Positions 46,805-56,388 of a stretch of DNA of 64,000 nt are shown piece after piece. The stretch is taken from assembly GCA_024643545.1 (NCBI GenBank), contig JAHEMR010000004.1, positions 1 to 64,000 of the forward strand, read 5' to 3'. The position numbers and the translations under genes are program-made. Under the pieces are notes generated by a model. The model did not search any database, was not told the DNA's origin, and saw only the letters and a program-made list of their open reading frames with translations. This stretch comes from Crocinitomicaceae bacterium (GTDB lineage Bacteria > Bacteroidota > Bacteroidia > Flavobacteriales_D > Crocinitomicaceae). Position 1 is the first letter of the stretch; every line of letters starts with the position of its first letter.

Positions 46805-47533
46805 ATGAACACAGAAATATCGGCCTATTTATTGGATGCTGGGAACACAAACGTGAAACTTGGAATAGTAAAAAATGGCGAAATAATCAGTGTTAAACGC
46901 TTCGAATTAAGTGATTTCCCGTGGCATGAACTTGATGGTAACATTCCTGTAGTGATTTCGTCTGTGATAGCAGATGATTGGAGAAAAATACTCGAAGATT
47001 TTTTTTCAAAGAGGATTTACATCAATGTGCACATGAACCTACCCTATCAACTTGACTACCTGAGCCCAGAAACCTTGGGAATCGATCGCTTGTGCAATAT
47101 GGCTGCAGTGGCGAATAAAAATCCCAAGAAAGCAAAATTGGTGGTCGATCTTGGAACATGTATTAAATGTGACTTTATGAATGAAGGTCAAACTTATGTT
47201 GGTGGATCGATTTCTCCAGGATTAAACATGCGCGCGAAATCATTGGAAATATTTACAGCAAAACTTCCATTTATTCCGGTAAACTCACGTGCTGAATTGA
47301 TTGGAAAAAACACCAAAGAATCGATTGAAAGTGGGGTGTACAACGGTTGGAAAGCTGAAATCAATCAAATGATTCAACTTTACGAAACAAAATGCCCTGA
47401 TTTAGACGTTTACCTCACCGGAGGAGACGCACGATATTTTGATTTCGAGCAAAAAAGTAACATCTTTGTACTCGAACACTTAACCCTAGAAGGAATTCTA
47501 GAAATTTACCGTCTGAATGAAGATTCTCTTTAA
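46805..47533 (+). CDS. coaX: type III pantothenate kinase
   Basis: 242 residues. First step of coenzyme A synthesis. ASKHA-fold motifs are DAGNTNVKLG (phosphate 1), PETLGIDRL, VVDLGTCIKCDF (phosphate 2), GGSISPGLNMR and YLTGGDA (adenosine). The gene overlaps the next outer membrane protein gene by 17 bases. Its location next to envelope genes (lptC) is the arrangement often seen in Bacteroidota. Confidence 0.95.
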   Translation: MNTEISAYLLDAGNTNVKLGIVKNGEIISVKRFELSDFPWHELDGNIPVVISSVIADDWRKILEDFFSKRIYINVHMNLPYQLDYLSPETLGIDRLCNMAAVANKNPKKAKLVVDLGTCIKCDFMNEGQTYVGGSISPGLNMRAKSLEIFTAKLPFIPVNSRAELIGKNTKESIESGVYNGWKAEINQMIQLYETKCPDLDVYLTGGDARYFDFEQKSNIFVLEHLTLEGILEIYRLNEDSL

Positions 47534-48857
47534 TTTCCTTATCCTTTTTGTTTTTACACAATCTTGGTCGCAATCAACTACGAATCAACCTGCTTCCTAT
47601 TATGGACTTGGTGAAAGCTCTTCACAAAATCACGGGATATTCGATGCGTTAGGAAAAAATACCATCAACGTATTTGACTCAACAATTTTGAATTTCTACA
47701 ATCCGTCAACGTACAATACGTTGAGCACCGGAAATACGCTCTATTCATACGGAATTCAAGCAAGACTTTCGAATTATTCCGAGCAAACAAAAACACAACT
47801 CGGCTTCGCTGGTATGGTAGACCACATTGCCATTGGGGTGAAAATTAAAAAAAACATGGGACTTGCTTTTGGTCTGAAACCTTATTCCGCAAGGGGCTAT
47901 CAGATTACTGATAAATCTTACACTGGTTTCGACTCCTTGCAATACACGTACAAAGGTACAGGGGCTATTCAGAATTTATTTCTCGGATACTCTTATGGAA
48001 TAATCTATCGTCCTAAAACAAAACTATCCATCGGTGCAAATGCCTCTTATTTATTCGGAACCGTTACCAATGAGCGACAAGCAAAATTGATAGCCTCCGG
48101 ATCTAACCAAGGTGGACTAAACAAAAATTCACTTATTATTCGTTCCTTTCATTATGAACTGGGTGCCTATTACCAACAGCAACTTGGGAAAAATCACGTA
48201 CTAAGTTTAAGTGCAGTGTACTTACCGAACCAAAGGATAAACGGAGATTACCAAGATGAATTTTACACCGCAACGAACATTAATTCTAGTGCAACTTACG
48301 ATACAATCGCTTTTAGTAGAAGCAGCATTCATTTGTTGAATGCTTCAACTATCCAACTCGGACTAAACTATTCACTTTACCTTCCCAAATGGAAACGTCA
48401 AACAAGGGAATTACATCCAAAACTATGTCTGATGGCATCTTTAAATAAATTTGGCGGACTTTCACACGATGCACAAGATTTAATTCCTGATTTTGGTATG
48501 ACCAATTTTCAACGCATGTCCTTTGGCGCTCAATTTAATCCTGAATCACGTTTGATGGAGAATATTTCGACCTTAAAAGGATTAGAAAAAATAACGTATA
48601 GACTTGGTTACTACACACAAACCCTTCCTTACACCAAGAATTCCATTCAATACCAGGAATCAGCAGTGAGTTTTGGTTTAGGACTTCCAATTTTGGCTCA
48701 AATGTCCGCTTCATCTGTAAACTTGAGTGTGAACCTAGGTTCACGCACGAGCAATCAAAGTTTTGGGATACAAGAAAAATTTGTTTCTGTAAATCTTGGT
48801 TTTATCCTTGCACCTTCCAATTTTGACAAGTGGTTCAGACAACGAAAATTGGATTAA
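47517..48857 (+). CDS. outer membrane beta-barrel protein, function unknown
   Basis: 446 residues. The signal peptide ends ...TQSWSQ. Amphipathic strands with G/Y/aromatic pattern (GYSYGIIYRPKTKLSIGANASYLFG) run through the length. The N-terminal ASYYGLGE and NFYNPSTYNTL recall PorV/FadL-like barrels. No named family can be set. Position between coaX and lptC (its end overlaps the lptC start by 28 bases) suggests envelope biogenesis, but this is inference. Confidence 0.75.
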   Translation: MKILFNFLILFVFTQSWSQSTTNQPASYYGLGESSSQNHGIFDALGKNTINVFDSTILNFYNPSTYNTLSTGNTLYSYGIQARLSNYSEQTKTQLGFAGMVDHIAIGVKIKKNMGLAFGLKPYSARGYQITDKSYTGFDSLQYTYKGTGAIQNLFLGYSYGIIYRPKTKLSIGANASYLFGTVTNERQAKLIASGSNQGGLNKNSLIIRSFHYELGAYYQQQLGKNHVLSLSAVYLPNQRINGDYQDEFYTATNINSSATYDTIAFSRSSIHLLNASTIQLGLNYSLYLPKWKRQTRELHPKLCLMASLNKFGGLSHDAQDLIPDFGMTNFQRMSFGAQFNPESRLMENISTLKGLEKITYRLGYYTQTLPYTKNSIQYQESAVSFGLGLPILAQMSASSVNLSVNLGSRTSNQSFGIQEKFVSVNLGFILAPSNFDKWFRQRKLD

Positions 48858-49399
48858 TTACCTTACTTGGTCTTTTTCTGGCAGGAATAACTTCCTGTGA
48901 AAATGATCTTGATGCCATTGAACGCATTAGTTTTGATGCGTATTCTCCCGATGAAACAACAAAAAACCTAAAGATGATCTACGCAGATGAGGGATATGCT
49001 CGCGTGGAGATTTTTGCGGCATTAGCAGAAACTTACAGGGGAAAAGAAGAAATTACCAAAATAAAAGACAGTTTGAAAGTTCATTTTTTCAATGAAAAAG
49101 GAGAAATTGTTTCAAAATTAACGGCACTTTACGGAGAAATCAACAATACGAAAGGAACGTTAATGGTGAAAGACTCCGTGCGACTTTATAACTATGAGAA
49201 AAAACAAACCCTTGAAACGGAAGCACTCTTCTGGAACCAAAAAGACAGTATGATCTATTCGAAATCAGCTGTAAAAGTTCGTTCACCAAAAGGAACATTA
49301 TTTGGGGAGGGAATCCGAACAAAACAGGACTTTAGTAAATATGAATTAATTAAACCAGTTGGAAAATTTCAATTGGATAATGAATTAGAATTTAAATAA
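48830..49399 (+). CDS. lptC: LPS export component LptC
   Basis: 189 residues from the GTG at 48830. N-terminal membrane anchor/lipobox (GLFLAGITSC) and one LptC-type beta-jellyroll domain (SPDETTKNLKMIYADEGYARVEI, ELIKPVGKF). LptC bridges LptB2FG and LptA in lipopolysaccharide transport. The GTG lies inside the previous gene; alternative starts are not better placed. Confidence 0.83.
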   Translation: MVQTTKIGLITLLGLFLAGITSCENDLDAIERISFDAYSPDETTKNLKMIYADEGYARVEIFAALAETYRGKEEITKIKDSLKVHFFNEKGEIVSKLTALYGEINNTKGTLMVKDSVRLYNYEKKQTLETEALFWNQKDSMIYSKSAVKVRSPKGTLFGEGIRTKQDFSKYELIKPVGKFQLDNELEFK

Positions 49400-49400
49400 C

Positions 49401-49628
49401 ATGAACCTATACAACACCATCATGAGCTACTTCTGGTTAGCAGTAGCATGCGTTTCTTTCGTAACAGTTACCTACTTATGCTTTACGGAGGGATTTGATA
49501 AATATGCGTCCAACTATGTTTTCGCGATCATTGCATTAGCAACTTTCTTTGTGAAACGATGGATGATGAATCGCGTGGGAAACCACCAACAATTCTTGAA
49601 GGATAAATCCAACGAAAACCAAGGTTAA
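49401..49628 (+). CDS. small membrane protein, function unknown
   Basis: 75 residues. Two predicted helices (about 9-28 and 39-57) and a short charged end. Starts 1 base after lptC stop, so part of the envelope cluster. No known family; the tight coupling to lptC is the only clue. Confidence 0.7.
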   Translation: MNLYNTIMSYFWLAVACVSFVTVTYLCFTEGFDKYASNYVFAIIALATFFVKRWMMNRVGNHQQFLKDKSNENQG

Positions 49629-49676
49629 TCTCTTTCATTTTGTAACAAAAACGATATTTCCGAGTCTTAACCCCGT

Positions 49677-52163
49677 ATGAAATTATTCGCGCTCATTTTA
49701 TTCATCCTTTTCTCCAATGGACTTTCTGCGCAGAATTTTGTCCGAGGAAAAGTGGTCGATGAGCGAAAAGTCCCCATACCATTTGCAAATATTTACGTAA
49801 AAAACACGGCAGATCAACGCACCGTTGCATCCGTTGATGGGATCTATGAACTTTCGTTAATGCCTGGAGAATATTTCCTAGTGATTTCCGCATTAGGTTT
49901 TCAAGACCGTGAAACCTATGTTTCCATTAGCAATGTTGATCTACAACGTGACATTCAATTATTTCCAGAAAAAGAGCAAGACTACAAGGAGGTTGTAATC
50001 AACACGAAAAAAGGAAATATCGGCAGAGAAATCATGTTGGAAGTCGTAAAACGGAGGGAACAAATGAATCCATGGAATTATGCACATTCCGTTGATGTTT
50101 ACATTAAAGCAAGCGAGCAAAAAGATGTAAAAATAAAAGAACCTAAAAAGAAAAAAGAAAACAAAGACGATCCCGAAGACGGGACAAATGATGCCGATCC
50201 ACTGGAAGCCAGCCTACCAAAAGCACCAGCATGGGTAGACAACATGAACCTACTGGAGGTACAGTTGAAACGAAATTATGCACCGGGAAATAAAGTCAAA
50301 GAAATACGAAATGCATATACCCTTCATGGCACAGACCAATCCCTATATTACACAACCACGGTCAAATCGAATTTTAACTTTTTTGAAAACTTATTGCATT
50401 TAGATGACCTACATCAAACACCGGTAAGCTCACCTATATCCGTTCCAGGGATTCTATCCTACAAATACAAGTTGGAAGAGACGTATGTAGAGAACGGACA
50501 AACGATTTGTAAAATCAAAATCATTCCTCGAAACACCGCTACAACAACACTAGAAGGATACATCTATGTCATTGATTCCTTGTTTCTTATTCAGAAACTA
50601 CAGTTAACCATGAACAAAGGAAACCTTTTGATTTACGACCATTTCGAAATAAACCAAACCTTTTCCATTGTAGGTGATACCATGTGTGTCCTAGAAAAAC
50701 AAGTGTTGAACTACGGTGTGAAGTACAAAAACGAAACATCTGCGTGTCAAACAACAGCACTCTTTACACAGTACAATTTCGACCCTGCATTCAGTAAGAA
50801 ATTCTTTAATACCGAATTAGCCGTAACTACTCAAGAAGCATACGATCGGGACACCAACTACTGGTCCACGGTGCGCCAATCGAGCCTAAGTCCAGAGGAA
50901 CAACGTTTTATCATCATTAAAGACAGTATTCGTGATTTCTACAATCGGAAGGAATACCTTGACTCCGTAGATAAGGTTTTTAACAATATAACAGCACTGA
51001 AAATCCTATGGTTTGGTGTAGATCATCGAAATCGAGAACAAAAAATTCAGTGGTCTTTAGGTTCGGTAGCGACACTGATCCAACCTTTTGGTTTAGGTGG
51101 TCCAAGATTAAATCCAAGTTTCGATTATTTCAAAAAATGGAAAGACGAACGTACCTTGGAATCCTACTCTAGAATTTCATATGGCTTTTATAACAAAGAT
51201 GTGAAAGGAGATACTTGGTGGCGCTACCGTTTCGATCCCTTTCATTTTGGGTTTGTCCGATTTGCCATCAACCACGATTTCGATGTTATTCGTGGATACG
51301 ACGCCATCACCCAAATATACAAACGCGACAATTTCATCGAAGCGACAAAAATGACCCTTTCTGCAGATTACGAACTATTCAACGGATTTTATGCCTATTC
51401 TTCCATTGGGTTTTCGGAACGTAGAAGTCTAACTGATTTTAAATTTTTGAATGCCATTGACAACATCATTCCCAATAACGACCCAACCGCATTCAAGCCT
51501 TATCAGGCGTTGATTGGTTATTTAGGTTTCAGTTATACTCCCAAACAAAAGTACATGCGTGAACCTTATAAAAAGGTAGTTTTAGGTTCCGCCTGGCCAA
51601 CTTTTAGTGTGAATTACGAAAGAGGAATCCCTAAATTATTTGGAAGTGATGTCGATCATGAGTATTTGCAATTTGAAATCAATCAATCCTTTAAAATTGC
51701 AACCTTGGGAACGATGAATTACCGAATTTCGGTGGGAAAATTCCTCAGTGCAAGACAATTATATAATCCAGATTACAAGTACCAACGAAGGAGTGATCCT
51801 ATCTGGTTTTCAAACCCATTGTATTCCTTTCAAGGTCTTGATACGACATTGCCAACAATAGATTACGTGTTTCAAGCGCACGTTGTACACCACGACAACG
51901 GTGCCATTTTAAATAAGATTCCTTATTTCAAGAAAACACGTATTGGATTAGTTGCAGGGGCTGGAGCAATGTATGTCAAAGAATACAATTGGCAACACTA
52001 TGAAGTGCTAGGTGGACTTGAGCGCAACTTTAAAATGTCAAGAAGAAGATTAAGGGTTGGAATTTATGGTATCCTTTCCGATGGAAATCACATTAAACCG
52101 ACATTTGACTGGAAAGTTTCCTTTGCCTTACTCGATGACCGCAATATGAAATGGAACTTCTAA
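49677..52163 (+). CDS. DUF5686 protein with carboxypeptidase-regulatory-like domain
   Basis: 828 residues. The signal peptide ends ...NGLSAQ. A CarboxypepD_reg-like domain (about 20-100; FVRGKVVDERKVPIPFANIYV) is followed by the DUF5686 region, with KQVLNYGVKYK-type strands and a C-terminal barrel-like part ending in NMKWNF. Bacteroidota-specific outer membrane protein of unknown exact role. Overlaps the convergent lspA by 4 bases. Confidence 0.87.
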   Translation: MKLFALILFILFSNGLSAQNFVRGKVVDERKVPIPFANIYVKNTADQRTVASVDGIYELSLMPGEYFLVISALGFQDRETYVSISNVDLQRDIQLFPEKEQDYKEVVINTKKGNIGREIMLEVVKRREQMNPWNYAHSVDVYIKASEQKDVKIKEPKKKKENKDDPEDGTNDADPLEASLPKAPAWVDNMNLLEVQLKRNYAPGNKVKEIRNAYTLHGTDQSLYYTTTVKSNFNFFENLLHLDDLHQTPVSSPISVPGILSYKYKLEETYVENGQTICKIKIIPRNTATTTLEGYIYVIDSLFLIQKLQLTMNKGNLLIYDHFEINQTFSIVGDTMCVLEKQVLNYGVKYKNETSACQTTALFTQYNFDPAFSKKFFNTELAVTTQEAYDRDTNYWSTVRQSSLSPEEQRFIIIKDSIRDFYNRKEYLDSVDKVFNNITALKILWFGVDHRNREQKIQWSLGSVATLIQPFGLGGPRLNPSFDYFKKWKDERTLESYSRISYGFYNKDVKGDTWWRYRFDPFHFGFVRFAINHDFDVIRGYDAITQIYKRDNFIEATKMTLSADYELFNGFYAYSSIGFSERRSLTDFKFLNAIDNIIPNNDPTAFKPYQALIGYLGFSYTPKQKYMREPYKKVVLGSAWPTFSVNYERGIPKLFGSDVDHEYLQFEINQSFKIATLGTMNYRISVGKFLSARQLYNPDYKYQRRSDPIWFSNPLYSFQGLDTTLPTIDYVFQAHVVHHDNGAILNKIPYFKKTRIGLVAGAGAMYVKEYNWQHYEVLGGLERNFKMSRRRLRVGIYGILSDGNHIKPTFDWKVSFALLDDRNMKWNF

Positions 52164-52837
52164 TCCGCTGTATCAATGGATTCCTCAGTGACTTTTTTCT
52201 TCGGAAAATAAACTCTCTGTCTGATTAAAATCAAAATAACCCCGGTAGAAATGCTTGCATCTGCAACATTCCAAATGGCAGGGAAAATTTGTTCACCTCC
52301 AACACCAGGAACCCATTTCGGCCAATTTACATTGAACTGGAACATGTCTACTACACTTCCTAGCATAAATCCTTGATGACGAAGTTCAACAGGATAATTA
52401 AAACCGTAATCGGTGCAAACCCCCTTAATTCCCGAACCAGAAAGTTGGTTAAATGTATCACACGGATTCAGTGTGAAAAAGTAGTCATAAAACATGGAAT
52501 CAATCAAGTTTCCTGTTGCACCCGCGAGGATTAAACCGAAAACAAGTAGAAATTCAAGGGAAGCTCCTTTTTTGGCCTGCTTCACCAAATAATAGACGAT
52601 GAATCCAATAGCAATCAGGCGAAAAATGCTCAAGGCAAGTTTATGCCAAATACCGGATCCAAAAGTTGTTCCAAACGCCATTCCTGGATTTTCGATGTAA
52701 TGTAAAACGAACCAATCTCCAACTAATGCACGTGTTTGACCCGGCTCGAAACTTGTTTTAATATAAAGTTTCATCAGTTGATCAAAGATCAAAAGAATAG
52801 AAACCAAAAGAAAAACGTAAAGTAGTTTTTTACGCAC
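52160..52837 (-). CDS. lspA: lipoprotein signal peptidase
   Basis: 225 residues; removes signal peptides of prolipoproteins. Four helices, with catalytic aspartates D154 (SVVDMF) and D183 (NVADAS), and GNLIDS at about 109-114. The segment between (114-150, with three cysteine-type positions and FTLNPCDTF) is longer than in E. coli LspA (164 residues). Starts GTG, overlapping the dksA stop by 1 base (TAGTG). Confidence 0.93.
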   Translation of the reverse strand: MRKKLLYVFLLVSILLIFDQLMKLYIKTSFEPGQTRALVGDWFVLHYIENPGMAFGTTFGSGIWHKLALSIFRLIAIGFIVYYLVKQAKKGASLEFLLVFGLILAGATGNLIDSMFYDYFFTLNPCDTFNQLSGSGIKGVCTDYGFNYPVELRHQGFMLGSVVDMFQFNVNWPKWVPGVGGEQIFPAIWNVADASISTGVILILIRQRVYFPKKKVTEESIDTAD

Positions 52838-53217
52838 TATTTTTGAGCGTTTTTCGCATCAATACTCATCGTTGCATGTGGAACCAAACGAAGTCGTTCC
52901 TTTGGAATGAGCGTCCCATTTACACGGCAAATTCCATAAGTCTTATTTTCAATGCGTGTTAATGCTGCTTGTAAACTTTGAATGAATTTTTCTTGACGAG
53001 CTGCCAACTGAGCTACTTCTTCACGAGACAATGTTTCAGATCCATCTTCCATCATATTGAAAGTTCTTCCAGTATCATCTGTCCCATGATCATCATTATG
53101 AGATAATGACCCAACCAATAGGGAATAATCGATTTGAGCTTCCTTTAATTTATTTAAAATCAATTCTTTGAACTCTTCAAGTTCAGCATCTGAAAACTTA
53201 TTTCTTTCTTTAGTCAT
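52837..53217 (-). CDS. TraR/DksA-family transcription factor lacking zinc cysteines
   Basis: 126 residues. N-terminal helical coiled-coil (about 8-90) and the C-terminal globular motif YGICRVNGTLIPKERLRLVPHATMS. Only one cysteine (C97) remains of the usual four-cysteine zinc finger. The acidic DxxDxA tip of DksA is not obvious. Such cysteine-poor DksA homologs act with RNA polymerase and (p)ppGpp without zinc in other bacteria. Leads lspA in the same operon. Confidence 0.88.
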   Translation of the reverse strand: MTKERNKFSDAELEEFKELILNKLKEAQIDYSLLVGSLSHNDDHGTDDTGRTFNMMEDGSETLSREEVAQLAARQEKFIQSLQAALTRIENKTYGICRVNGTLIPKERLRLVPHATMSIDAKNAQK

Positions 53218-53381
53218 ACCCGTATTCTTTCAATGTGTATTCTCAATTGAGAAGGAAAGCAAATATATCATTTTTACCCAAAATCAAAAACCAAAAAAGA
53301 ATTAATTTATCGTTAATTGAGTCATTTTGAACAATTACATCGAGTTATTCACAATCATACAGAGTGCCCGGAAGAAAAAAG

Positions 53382-53389
53382 TACCTTCG
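53382..53389 (+). promoter_or_regulatory. candidate -7 box before the DUF6427 gene
   Basis: TACCTTCG (one mismatch to TAnnTTTG), 4 bases before the preferred ATG at 53394. Confidence 0.3.
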
Positions 53390-53393
53390 TTGT

Positions 53394-54362
53394 ATGATTC
53401 GACTGTTTCTAGACAACCGAACAGCGGTTTTATTGCTTTTGCCATTTCTCATTGGCCTGTACGTTGTTGGAGATATTCTTGGAGTGGAACATCACATCTC
53501 AACTCGAACTGACGGACTTTTTTTTACGTCCTCATCCGTAAATAATTTCTGGAGTTACTTCGGTCAATCATTTTTGATTTTATTGAATGCGGTTCTACTT
53601 AACGCCGTGTTTAATAGCTATGAATTCCTAGATAAAAACACCTATGTAATCAGCTTGATTTATGTGGTACTCACTCCAATGTTTGTCCCACTCAATCAAT
53701 TTAGCCCTGTTTTAATCGCACACTTTTTCTTCATTGCCTCACTCGGAATGCTTTTTCAATTAAAACAAAACTCTGATGGAAAAATCACCATTTTTAATGC
53801 AGGTATTCTCATAAGCATCGCCATTATTTTCCTGCCGTACTTATTGATTTTGATTCCAGTAATATTAATGATGATTGTCATTATTCGCTCGTTCAGTTGG
53901 CGGGAATTCTTTATTTGTCTCACAGGTATCGGAGTGCCTTTCATCTATTATTTTAGTTATTTGTTTCTGAGCGATCAATTTCATTTTCATTGGAATTTAC
54001 CCAAGTGGCAAATGCATAATTACCAGGATACACTTCAACATTATCCTGTTGTTGCCATTTATGTTGCATTGCTATTCATTAGTTTGCTTAGCCTTAGCGC
54101 GCGCATGTTAAAATCATCGCTTCGTCTAAAAAAACAAATTCAGATGCTCGGTTTGGTTTTTACAATCTTATTCTTGTTAGGGGCTGTTGATTTCTATTTT
54201 TCTGGATCACTATTCTATTTTTCACTCGCTATTATTCCCTTAACCTATTTTCTAACCTATGCGTTTTTAAGTAAACGTTCGGGTATTCCAGCAAATATCT
54301 TTTTCTATATAGCACTACTCTACTCCTTTGTGAAATTTTTCCTCAACTTCACACAGGATTGA
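53394..54362 (+). CDS. multi-pass membrane protein, DUF6427-like
   Basis: 322 residues from the ATG at 53394 (a GTG at 53364 is in frame, but that extension is charged). About eight to nine transmembrane helices with short loops; MIRLFLDNRTAVLLLLPFLIG starts it and ...YSFVKFFLNF ends it. This resembles the DUF6427 family of Bacteroidota, often near purD or uracil-salvage genes. Function unknown. Upstream of purQ, with a 41-base gap. Confidence 0.75.
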   Translation: MIRLFLDNRTAVLLLLPFLIGLYVVGDILGVEHHISTRTDGLFFTSSSVNNFWSYFGQSFLILLNAVLLNAVFNSYEFLDKNTYVISLIYVVLTPMFVPLNQFSPVLIAHFFFIASLGMLFQLKQNSDGKITIFNAGILISIAIIFLPYLLILIPVILMMIVIIRSFSWREFFICLTGIGVPFIYYFSYLFLSDQFHFHWNLPKWQMHNYQDTLQHYPVVAIYVALLFISLLSLSARMLKSSLRLKKQIQMLGLVFTILFLLGAVDFYFSGSLFYFSLAIIPLTYFLTYAFLSKRSGIPANIFFYIALLYSFVKFFLNFTQD

Positions 54363-54376
54363 GCGGTTTAAATGAT

Positions 54377-54384
54377 TAATTTTG
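54377..54384 (+). promoter_or_regulatory. candidate -7 box of purQ-purD
   Basis: TAATTTTG fits TAnnTTTG and ends 19 bases before the purQ ATG. Confidence 0.45.
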
Positions 54385-54403
54385 AACGATAATTTAAGAT
54401 AAA

Positions 54404-55093
54404 ATGAAATTTGGAGTTGTAACGTTTCCAGGATCAAATTGCGACCAAGACATGATTTATGTTTTGAGTGAATTACTGGGTCAACAAGTAGAGAATTTGT
54501 GGCATAAGGATACCGACTTAAAAAAGGTGGATATGGTCATTATTCCAGGAGGATTTTCATACGGTGATTACCTTCGCTCAGGCGCCATCGCGAAATTCTC
54601 GCCGATTATGTCAGAAGTAATTCAACACGCCAATAGAGGCGGATACGTAATGGGAATTTGTAATGGATTTCAAATTCTTACAGAAGCAGGATTATTAGAG
54701 GGAGCGTTATTACACAACAATACACAGAAGTTCATTTGTAAAAATGTTTTCTTGAAACCCGCTAGTTCAAGCGCTGCACCAAGTATGGATTTGAACCAAG
54801 ATCAAGCATATAAAATTCCAATCGCTCACGGTGAAGGAAGATTCTTTGCAAGTGATGATACAATCAAGTCAATTCGAGACAACGATCAAGTCCTTTTTCA
54901 TTACTGTGATGAAAATGGAACAATCACTGATGAATCGAACCCAAATGGATCTATGCATTCCATCGCAGGGATAACGAATAAAAACAAAAACGTTTTCGGA
55001 ATGATGCCACACCCAGAAAGAGCAGCGGATGCGCATCTTGGTAACAAGGATGGTTTAGCATTGTTTCAATCAATTTTAACTCATTGTTCATGA
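54404..55093 (+). CDS. purQ: phosphoribosylformylglycinamidine synthase subunit PurQ
   Basis: 229 residues. Glutaminase subunit of FGAM synthase. Class I amidotransferase motifs: FPGSNCDQDM at the start, GGFSYGDYLR, nucleophile cysteine in MGICNGFQIL, and MMPHPERA. Partner purS is at 18 kb. Overlaps purD by 4 bases. Confidence 0.96.
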   Translation: MKFGVVTFPGSNCDQDMIYVLSELLGQQVENLWHKDTDLKKVDMVIIPGGFSYGDYLRSGAIAKFSPIMSEVIQHANRGGYVMGICNGFQILTEAGLLEGALLHNNTQKFICKNVFLKPASSSAAPSMDLNQDQAYKIPIAHGEGRFFASDDTIKSIRDNDQVLFHYCDENGTITDESNPNGSMHSIAGITNKNKNVFGMMPHPERAADAHLGNKDGLALFQSILTHCS

Positions 55094-56364
55094 AAGTACT
55101 CTTATTAGGGTCCGGTGGACGAGAACATGCACTAGCATGGAAAATTGCACAAAGTTCCATTTTAGATGAACTTTTTATCGCTCCAGGAAATGCTGGAACA
55201 AAAAAACACGGTAAAAATGTTGATTTATCTCCAACGGATTTCGATGCCATAAAAGCGTTTGTTACATCACAACAAATTGACATGGTAATTGTCGGACCAG
55301 AAGAACCACTCGTGAACGGCATTTACGACTACTTTCAAGCCGATGAACAATTAAAAAAAGTTGGGATTATTGGACCAAGTAAATTTGGTGCACAACTCGA
55401 AGGAAGTAAAGATTTTGCCAAAGCATTCATGGCACGACACGCCATTCCAACAGCAAAATACGGCACATTCACCGCGGAAACCATTGCACAAGGCATTTCC
55501 TTTCTAGAAGCAATGAAAGGCCCATACGTTTTAAAAGCCGATGGACTCGCTGCTGGAAAAGGAGTTTTGATCCTTTCAGATCTTGAAGAGGCAAAAAGCG
55601 AACTAAAAAGCATGTTGCTCGATGAGAAATTTGGCGCAGCAAGTAGCAAAGTCGTAATTGAACAATTTCTTGATGGAATCGAACTCTCTGTGTTTGTTTT
55701 AACTGATGGTGAATCATTCAAATTACTTCCGGAAGCAAAAGATTACAAACGCATAGGTGAAGGCGATACCGGACTAAATACCGGTGGAATGGGCGCAATT
55801 TCACCTGTTCCTTTTGCTGATGCAAGTTTCATGGACAAAGTTCATAACCGCATCATTGTTCCAACAATTAAAGGATTAAAAACAGAGAAAATTACTTACA
55901 AAGGATTTGTTTTCTTTGGATTAATCAGTGTAAAAGGTGATCCGTACGTTATTGAATACAACTGCCGCATGGGTGATCCTGAAACAGAAGTGGTGATTCC
56001 TAGATTAAAATCCGATATCCTTGATTTATTCGAGGGTGTTGCAAGTAATACACTTTCAGAAAGAGACATTCAATTTATCGATAAAAGCGCAGCAACGGTG
56101 ATGATGGTTTCCGGTGGATATCCTGGAGATTACGAAAAAGGGAAGTCTATTTTTGGACTGAACGGCATCGTTGATAGCATTGTATTTCATGCTGGAACAA
56201 GCGCAGATGGTCCATCCGTTCTTACAGCAGGTGGTCGCGTTCTTGCCGTAACTTCCTACGGGAAAAATTTAGAGGTCGCGCTTGAAAAATCATACGATTC
56301 CATTTCAAAAATTAATTTCGACGGAGCCTATTACCGAAAGGACATCGGACAAGATGTACTTTAA
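55090..56364 (+). CDS. purD: phosphoribosylamine-glycine ligase
   Basis: 424 residues. GAR synthetase, ATP-grasp enzyme. KVLLLGSGGREHALAWK, VLKADGLAAGKGVL and IEYNCRMGDPETEVV are typical. A TTG at 55084 is in frame; the ATG at 55090 overlaps the purQ stop (ATGA) and is preferred. Confidence 0.96.
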   Translation: MKVLLLGSGGREHALAWKIAQSSILDELFIAPGNAGTKKHGKNVDLSPTDFDAIKAFVTSQQIDMVIVGPEEPLVNGIYDYFQADEQLKKVGIIGPSKFGAQLEGSKDFAKAFMARHAIPTAKYGTFTAETIAQGISFLEAMKGPYVLKADGLAAGKGVLILSDLEEAKSELKSMLLDEKFGAASSKVVIEQFLDGIELSVFVLTDGESFKLLPEAKDYKRIGEGDTGLNTGGMGAISPVPFADASFMDKVHNRIIVPTIKGLKTEKITYKGFVFFGLISVKGDPYVIEYNCRMGDPETEVVIPRLKSDILDLFEGVASNTLSERDIQFIDKSAATVMMVSGGYPGDYEKGKSIFGLNGIVDSIVFHAGTSADGPSVLTAGGRVLAVTSYGKNLEVALEKSYDSISKINFDGAYYRKDIGQDVL

Positions 56365-56388
56365 CCCACGATTATTAAGCCCACTACT

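Noticed and set aside
55335..55721. 128-codon minus-strand frame inside purD
   Set aside because: It is antisense to a well conserved gene with all its motifs intact.
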